From contig JANYDW010000016.1 of assembly GCA_025363455.1 (NCBI GenBank), positions 62,001 through 126,000 of the forward strand: a stretch of DNA of 64,000 nucleotides. Reading direction: 5' to 3'. The DNA is from Oleiharenicola sp. (GTDB taxonomy: Bacteria > Verrucomicrobiota > Verrucomicrobiia > Opitutales > Opitutaceae). This document shows positions 58,936 to 64,000 of this stretch, in pieces. The notes beneath the pieces were generated by a model. That model ran no database searches and was not told where the DNA came from. It saw nothing but the letters and a program-made list of their open reading frames with translations. A program made the position numbers and the translations under genes. Numbering within the stretch: position 1 is the first letter of the stretch; each line of letters opens with the position of its first letter.

Positions 58936-61900
58936 ATGTCCGACCCGGCCTCGCCCCATTTCCACATCGACCGCCCCACGGACTGGCGGCCTGCGGACGC
59001 GGCGCTCGAAATCACCGGCTGGCTTTACCCTGGCAAGTCGGCCCGGTGTGTCGACCTGCGCGCGCGGGTCGACGGGCGCGTCTGTCTCGGGCTCTACGGT
59101 CTGGAACGGCCGGATATCGCTCAGGCCTTCGGCGGCGCGCCGGCCGCCCTGCGCACCGGTTTTATCCAGCGCGTCCAGCTCTGGCGCGGCGCGCGGGAAC
59201 TCGCCCTCGACTGGCATGACGGCACCCAGTGGCGCGAATTCTTCCGCCCCAAGCTCGACAGTCTTGGCCTGCCCGTCGACGCCGCCCAACCGCCGCTGGT
59301 CCTCCGCGCCGCCGTCGTCCTTCCCACCCTCCACTACCTCTACCGCCATTTCCATCGCGCTCCGTGGCGCGAACTCTGCCGCGAAACAGACGCCGCCCTG
59401 GCCGAAATTCTCACGCCGAACAGCGATGTCCCCATCGGCGATGGATTCTTCGGCCACATCGAGAACCCCGGCTACTGGGTCAATGTTACCTACGCCAAGT
59501 TTCGGGTCACCGGTTGGATTTTCGCGGTCAACCGCAGCATCACGCAGCTGAACGCCTTCACCGGCGACCTCGCGGAGAACCGCCTTGTCTACCCAAAGGA
59601 CCGCCCCGATGTCGCCAGTCACCGGACCGACCATGCCAGCGCGCTCAAGTCCGGCTACTACGGTCTCGTCGACATCCGCCCCGACACCCCCAGCCCGGCC
59701 AACCTGCTTATCCTGGCCGAGACGAGCGACGGCGGTCGTTCCGTGGCTTTTGCCCGCCGCCTGTTTCTCGACCGGCGCGACGAACACTCGGGTCCGGTCC
59801 CCGTCTTCAAACCGTTTCTGTTCTACAAGGTGGCGGCCGCTTTCCTGCGCGGCGCCCTCCTCGGCCGCTACCAGTTCGACAGCTGGCCGGAAGCCCGTGC
59901 CGCCATCACCCGCCTCAAAGCCCAGCTTGCCTCGACCCTCAGCAGCGGTGAGGAAAGGAAAATCCCCGAGGTGATCGTCCGCCGCAAGGATCAGGATCCC
60001 TACACTCGCTGGTGCTGGCACAATCGTCTCACGCCGCGCCTGCGCGCTGTGCTCCAGCTGGATGCCGACGCCCTCGTCAAGGCCGGCGGTCCGCTCATCA
60101 GCGTGGTCGTGCCAGCCTACAACACGCCGGAGAAATACCTGCGCGAGCTGCTCGACTGCCTGCAGCGGCAGATCTACCCGCGCTGGGAACTGTGCATTGC
60201 CGACGACGCCTCGCCCCAGCCACATGTCCGTCAAGTCCTCGAGGCCGCGGCCAAAGCCGATGCGCGCATCAAGCCGGTCTTCCGCGTCGAAAACGGCCAC
60301 ATTTCCCTCGCGACTAATTCCGCCCTCGACGTCGCGACGGGCGAATTCGTCGCTTTGCTCGATCATGACGACTTGCTGCCGCACGATGCGCTGCTGCACG
60401 TCGCCCAGGCCATCGCCCGCCAGCCGACTGCCCACTACCTTTACACCGATGAGGACAAGGTCGACGACACCGGCCGGCGCTTCGACCCGCAGTTCAAGGG
60501 CGGCTGGAGCCCGGAGATGGCGATCACCCACAACTACACGCATCACCTTACCGTCATCCGCCGCAGCCTCGTCGAACAGGCCGGCCGTCTTCGCCCCGCG
60601 TTCAATGGCGCGCAGGACATCGACCTGTTTCTGCGCTGCTGGGAATTGACCGGCACGCAGGACGTCGTGCACGTGCCATTCATCGGCTACCACTGGCGTG
60701 CGCACGCCGAAAGCACCGCCACCCGCGGCGATCAGAAGGGCTACCTCTTCGCGGCCGCGCGCAACGGGATCGCCGAGGCCGTGCAACGGCGTCACCTGCG
60801 GGCCGAACCGATGCTGCCGGATTTCGCGAAAAATTATGCGCTCTGCCTCCACCAGCTGAAATGGGATCCCGCCATCCTGCGCGAGAATCCCGTCACGATC
60901 GTCATTCCGACCAAGAACCGCGCCGACCTGCTCCGCACGTGCCTCGACTCGATCGCCCGCACTACGCCTCGCGAGTCCGTCAAAGTCGTGGTCGTGGACG
61001 ACAACTCGGACGATCCTGCCACCCTCGCCTACCTTGCCGAACAGCTTGGCCGCGCTGACTTGCGCGTGGAAGTCGTCCGTGCCGGAGGGTCTTCGACTTC
61101 CCCATCGGCGACGGGCGACGCGGGCCTCACCGCCCCGAAGGTCAAGGAACCCGCCGCGCTGACCGCCACCGCGGGCTCCCACGCGGGCTTTAACTATTCC
61201 CGCCTCGTTAACCTCGGCACCGCGCGCGCCGATACCCCGCTGGTGCTTCATCTCAACAATGACGTGGAAGCGCTGCAACCCGGCTGGCTGGAGGAACTGG
61301 CTGGCTGGCTCAGCGTGCCCGGCGTCGGCGTCGCAGGCGCCAAGCTCCTCTATCCCGACGGCACGGTCAACCACGCCGGCATCTCGCTCAGCCCCGAGGA
61401 CGGCCTCCCGCACGTGCTCTTCGAGCGCGAGCCGGCCGAGGAGCTCGGCTATCTTTTCCTGCCGCAGGCCGCACGTAATGTCACCGCCGTCACCGGTGCC
61501 TGCCTGCTCACGCGCACCGACCTCTACCGCCGGCTCGGCGGTTTCGACGAGGCTAAGCTCCAGGTCGCCTACAACGACGTAGACTATTGCCTGCGCGCCG
61601 GTGCCGCTGGTTTCCGCACGGTCGTGTCGCCGCAGGCCGTGCTCCGCCACGTCGGCAGCGCGTCGCGCGGCCAGGTGTACGCGGAGCGCGAGCATCTGGA
61701 GTACATCGCGCGGCACGGCCAGCGGCGCGATCCCTACCACAGCGAGGCACTCGACTTCCCACCGCGCAACCTGCCGCTCAACCCTTACCACCAGCGCTAC
61801 GCGCAAACCGCCCGGCCTTTCAAAGCCCTCGTGATCACCCCGAACCTTAAGTTCGAGGGCGCGCCGATCTTCATCTTCGAGCTGGCCCGCTACCTGGCCA

Positions 61901-62985
61901 CCCAACCGGGCGTGTCGCTCACCGTCGCCGCATCCGAGGACGGCCCCCTGCGCGCGCGGTTCGAGCAGCTCGGGCTCAAGGTGGAAATCTGGGACACCGC
62001 CCCGCTGTCTTGCGCCCCGACCCCGGCGGCGTTCGCCACCGCCCTGCAGCAATTCGCCGGCGGGCGGAACTGGGACGATGCCGAGCTTTTAATCTGCAAC
62101 ACCCTGCTCTCTTTCTGGGCGGTGCATCTCGCCGCCCGTCTCGGCAAATCTTCCGCGCTCTACATCCACGAGAGCAGCCCGGTGAAACGCTTCTTCCAGC
62201 CGACCCTGCCACCGCTGATGCACCCCGTGGCCGAGGAGGCGCTCCGCCTCGCCACCCGCGTCGTGTTCACCGCCCGGTCCACCCGGGACATCCACGAAGA
62301 ACTCAACGTCAACGACAACTTCCGCCTGCTGGCCAGCTGGGTGGATTTTGCCCGCATCGACGAATTCGCCACCGCGCACGACAAGGCGGCGTTGCGGCGC
62401 AAGCACGGCCTCGATCCCGAAGCCGTCATCGTGGTCAACGTCGGCTCCGTGTGCGAACGCAAGGGCCAGCACATCTACATTCGCGGCATCGACCTGCTCG
62501 CCCAGGAACTGCCCGCCCTGTTCCCGGGCAAAACCATCCAGTGGACCATGGTCGGCGCCCGCGACGGCCTCTACATGGAGACCATCCGGGAGGACATCGC
62601 GCTCATGGGCCTGCATGACGTGAAGATCTTTGCCGAGACGCCCGACATCTACGACTTCTACCGGCTGGCCGACATCCTCGTGTGCACCAGCTTCGAGGAA
62701 TCTTTCCCGCGGGTCATCCTTGAGGCAATGGTCTTCGGCAACCGCATCGTAAGCACTGACGTCAACGGCATCGCCGAGATGCTGACCAACACCGACGAAG
62801 CCTGGCTCGTGCCCGCGGGTGACCAACACAAACTCGCCGCCGCGCTAAAGCAGGCGCTCGCCGACCACTTCACCGGCAACGACAAAATGATCTCGATGGC
62901 CCGCGCCCGCGCCGCCCGCCATTATCACCACACCCGCGCCCTGCCCCGACATCTTCAGGTGATCCGTGAGGCCTGGCTCGGCTGA
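58936..62985 (+). CDS. Giant glycosyltransferase: two GW-RPD modules, two GT2 and one GT4 domain
   Basis: 1349 aa. Modules are at about residues 8-100 (ALEITGWLYPGKSARCVDL, GLERPDIAQAF, RTGFIQRVQL) and 175-285 (FRVTGWIFAVNRSITQL, PKDRPDVASHRT). The first GT2 domain is at about 386-620 (ISVVVPAYNTPEKYLRELLD, LDHDDLLPHDALLHVA). The second is at about 653-925 (VTIVIPTKNRADLLRTCLDS, LNNDVEALQPGWLEEL). A GT4 domain is at about 962-1349 (VITPNLKFEGAPIFIFELAR, SFEESFPRVILEAMVFGNRI). The second GT2 carries a low-complexity insert near 715-745. It may add three sugars in turn or act as a polymerising enzyme. Confidence 0.88.
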   Translation: MSDPASPHFHIDRPTDWRPADAALEITGWLYPGKSARCVDLRARVDGRVCLGLYGLERPDIAQAFGGAPAALRTGFIQRVQLWRGARELALDWHDGTQWREFFRPKLDSLGLPVDAAQPPLVLRAAVVLPTLHYLYRHFHRAPWRELCRETDAALAEILTPNSDVPIGDGFFGHIENPGYWVNVTYAKFRVTGWIFAVNRSITQLNAFTGDLAENRLVYPKDRPDVASHRTDHASALKSGYYGLVDIRPDTPSPANLLILAETSDGGRSVAFARRLFLDRRDEHSGPVPVFKPFLFYKVAAAFLRGALLGRYQFDSWPEARAAITRLKAQLASTLSSGEERKIPEVIVRRKDQDPYTRWCWHNRLTPRLRAVLQLDADALVKAGGPLISVVVPAYNTPEKYLRELLDCLQRQIYPRWELCIADDASPQPHVRQVLEAAAKADARIKPVFRVENGHISLATNSALDVATGEFVALLDHDDLLPHDALLHVAQAIARQPTAHYLYTDEDKVDDTGRRFDPQFKGGWSPEMAITHNYTHHLTVIRRSLVEQAGRLRPAFNGAQDIDLFLRCWELTGTQDVVHVPFIGYHWRAHAESTATRGDQKGYLFAAARNGIAEAVQRRHLRAEPMLPDFAKNYALCLHQLKWDPAILRENPVTIVIPTKNRADLLRTCLDSIARTTPRESVKVVVVDDNSDDPATLAYLAEQLGRADLRVEVVRAGGSSTSPSATGDAGLTAPKVKEPAALTATAGSHAGFNYSRLVNLGTARADTPLVLHLNNDVEALQPGWLEELAGWLSVPGVGVAGAKLLYPDGTVNHAGISLSPEDGLPHVLFEREPAEELGYLFLPQAARNVTAVTGACLLTRTDLYRRLGGFDEAKLQVAYNDVDYCLRAGAAGFRTVVSPQAVLRHVGSASRGQVYAEREHLEYIARHGQRRDPYHSEALDFPPRNLPLNPYHQRYAQTARPFKALVITPNLKFEGAPIFIFELARYLATQPGVSLTVAASEDGPLRARFEQLGLKVEIWDTAPLSCAPTPAAFATALQQFAGGRNWDDAELLICNTLLSFWAVHLAARLGKSSALYIHESSPVKRFFQPTLPPLMHPVAEEALRLATRVVFTARSTRDIHEELNVNDNFRLLASWVDFARIDEFATAHDKAALRRKHGLDPEAVIVVNVGSVCERKGQHIYIRGIDLLAQELPALFPGKTIQWTMVGARDGLYMETIREDIALMGLHDVKIFAETPDIYDFYRLADILVCTSFEESFPRVILEAMVFGNRIVSTDVNGIAEMLTNTDEAWLVPAGDQHKLAAALKQALADHFTGNDKMISMARARAARHYHHTRALPRHLQVIREAWLG

Positions 62986-62992
62986 GCTCCCC

Positions 62993-64000
62993 ATGTCGCC
63001 GCCCGACTGGAAGTCCGCGATCGAAATTCATCCACCAGCATGGATCTGTCCTGCGGGGCGTTTCTGGATCGCGGGCTGGGTCACGTCCGCCAGCCTGGTG
63101 CCAGTGGACGTGCGCGCGTGGCTCAGCTCGCAACCGTTCCTCGGCCTGTGTGGCCTGCCTCGGCCGGACAAGGAAACCGCCTCCCGCGGCCGCGCCGGCC
63201 CGCCCCAGGCCGGGTTCTCCTTCCTGCTCGATCCCGTGCCCGGGGCGGACGAGCTCCGCCTCGAGGTCTGTGACCAGCACGGCCGCTGGACGGAGATTTT
63301 CCGCCGGGCCATCACTTGCGCCGGCGCCGCGGTCGCACCGCCCCCCCAGTTACCGAACGCGCAACCTCTCCTCCGACTGCTGCGCGCCCGCCACGCCCGG
63401 CCAAATGAAAGCTGGAGCAGCCTCGCCCGGGAAATCCTCGCCGCCGAATCTGCGAGCACCTTCGATGTGATGCCGAGCGAGCCATTCAAGGGCGCCCTCG
63501 AGCAACTGGACGCCCGGGCGGCGGTGCAATACGACCACCTGTTGGTCACCGGCTGGGTGGCGCACCGCGAGCAGCAGATCGTCCGGCTCACCGCATTTCT
63601 CGATACCACCACGCCGCTGCCGCTCGTGTACGGACTTGAGCGGCCGGACGCCCGTTCGCTTTTTCCCGACCTGGTCGACGCCGAACACTCCCGCTTTGCC
63701 GGCTACCTCCCCGTCCCTGCCCACCTCCCGCGCCCGCTGGCGTTGCGCATTTTTGCCGAGCTCGCCGACGGACGACAGGAACTGGTTTTCCTGAAACGCT
63801 TCCATCCGGTGCTCACCAGTGGCCGCGGCACCGACCTGCCGGCTTTCTCCCGCTGGAAATTCGTCTGCGCCGCATGGGCACTCCGGTCCGCCGACTGGGA
63901 TAAAGGCTGGAAGCCGGGTGTCCTCGCCACGATCCGCCAAGCCGCGCGCGAAGAATACCGCGTCGCGGCCCCGGCGCTCCATCCGCTCCCCGTTCGGTTC
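62993..64000 (+). CDS. Partial protein with two GW-RPD modules, probably another glycosyltransferase (runs off right edge)
   Basis: From the ATG at 62993 (MSPPDWKSAIEIHPPAWICP), 8 bp after the giant GT gene, the frame is open for 336 codons to the last base. It holds one module at about residues 8-105 (FWIAGWVTSASLVPVDV, GLPRPDKETAS, QAGFSFLLDP) and another at about 178-275 (LLVTGWVAHREQQIVRL, YGLERPDARSLF, RFAGYLPV, ELADGRQELVF). The helical stretch after it (WKFVCAAWALRSADWDKGW) matches the linker before the first GT2 of the preceding gene. A GT domain beyond the edge is therefore expected, but it is not seen. Confidence 0.8.
   Translation, partial: MSPPDWKSAIEIHPPAWICPAGRFWIAGWVTSASLVPVDVRAWLSSQPFLGLCGLPRPDKETASRGRAGPPQAGFSFLLDPVPGADELRLEVCDQHGRWTEIFRRAITCAGAAVAPPPQLPNAQPLLRLLRARHARPNESWSSLAREILAAESASTFDVMPSEPFKGALEQLDARAAVQYDHLLVTGWVAHREQQIVRLTAFLDTTTPLPLVYGLERPDARSLFPDLVDAEHSRFAGYLPVPAHLPRPLALRIFAELADGRQELVFLKRFHPVLTSGRGTDLPAFSRWKFVCAAWALRSADWDKGWKPGVLATIRQAAREEYRVAAPALHPLPVRF

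Noticed and set aside
58822-62052. N-terminal extension of the minus-strand membrane protein (frame open to 62052, 1775 aa in all)
   Set aside because: It is antisense to the 58936-62985 glycosyltransferase gene, whose motifs are unmistakable. Text before residue MEPPVAIQ is low-complexity G/A/R/E/V shadow typical of high-GC antisense frames.

Overview
The window is high-GC bacterial DNA from a Gram-negative organism. It carries a TolC-type outer-membrane channel, a MacB-like ABC exporter, a Wzm/Wzt O-antigen exporter and two GDP-heptose-type nucleotide-sugar pathways. Gene style (methyltransferase/glycosyltransferase fusions, many REP-like intergenic hairpins, vapBC modules, IS66/IS630) fits Verrucomicrobiota, possibly Opitutaceae. 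That assignment is inference from content; there is no rRNA or housekeeping marker here. Almost the whole window is one large surface-polysaccharide (O-antigen/capsule-type) locus.

Layout. (1) 1-5308, minus strand: a five-gene export operon (tolC-like, HlyD-like adaptor, FtsX-like permease, ATPase, APS kinase), followed by the 5' end of a sulfotransferase gene that runs off the left edge. (2) 5309-6566: a vapBC toxin-antitoxin pair between two polypyrimidine tracts. (3) 6567-30720, plus strand: wzm, a double glycosyltransferase, an unknown gene, wzt, a three-part sulfotransferase/methyltransferase/coiled-coil protein, a large GT2-GT4 protein, a heptose set (kinase, isomerase, guanylyltransferase, phosphatase) with methyltransferases, two large membrane proteins, a split transketolase, an epimerase-GT2 fusion and a methyltransferase. 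(4) 30840-34400: a mobile-element block holding an intact IS66, an IS4-type remnant and a frameshifted IS630. (5) 34445-37769, minus strand: an acyltransferase and a secreted FG-GAP repeat protein. (6) 38265-41717: a glycosyltransferase and a second vapBC in a nest of interspersed repeats. (7) 41718-64000, mostly plus strand: GT2, methyltransferases, epimerase, an unusual nucleotide-sugar dehydrogenase, SDR, Gfo/Idh, a second heptose set ending in a transaldolase, a coiled-coil protein, several very large multidomain glycosyltransferases and a GT-C-type membrane protein. The last gene runs off the right edge.

How it works together (inference). Transketolase and transaldolase feed sedoheptulose 7-phosphate into two isomerase/kinase/phosphatase/nucleotidyltransferase sets that make NDP-heptoses. 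Epimerases, SDR, Gfo/Idh and the dehydrogenase modify sugars, and multidomain GTs build the chain. Wzm/Wzt export it, with the Wzt C-terminal domain probably reading a terminal mark. The gene after wzt looks like a WbdD-type chain terminator with a coiled-coil ruler, but with a sulfotransferase in place of the WbdD kinase. The nearby APS kinase and second sulfotransferase support a PAPS-dependent sulfated glycan. A previously unnamed 'GW...RPD...GF' module appears about nine times in front of glycosyltransferase domains.
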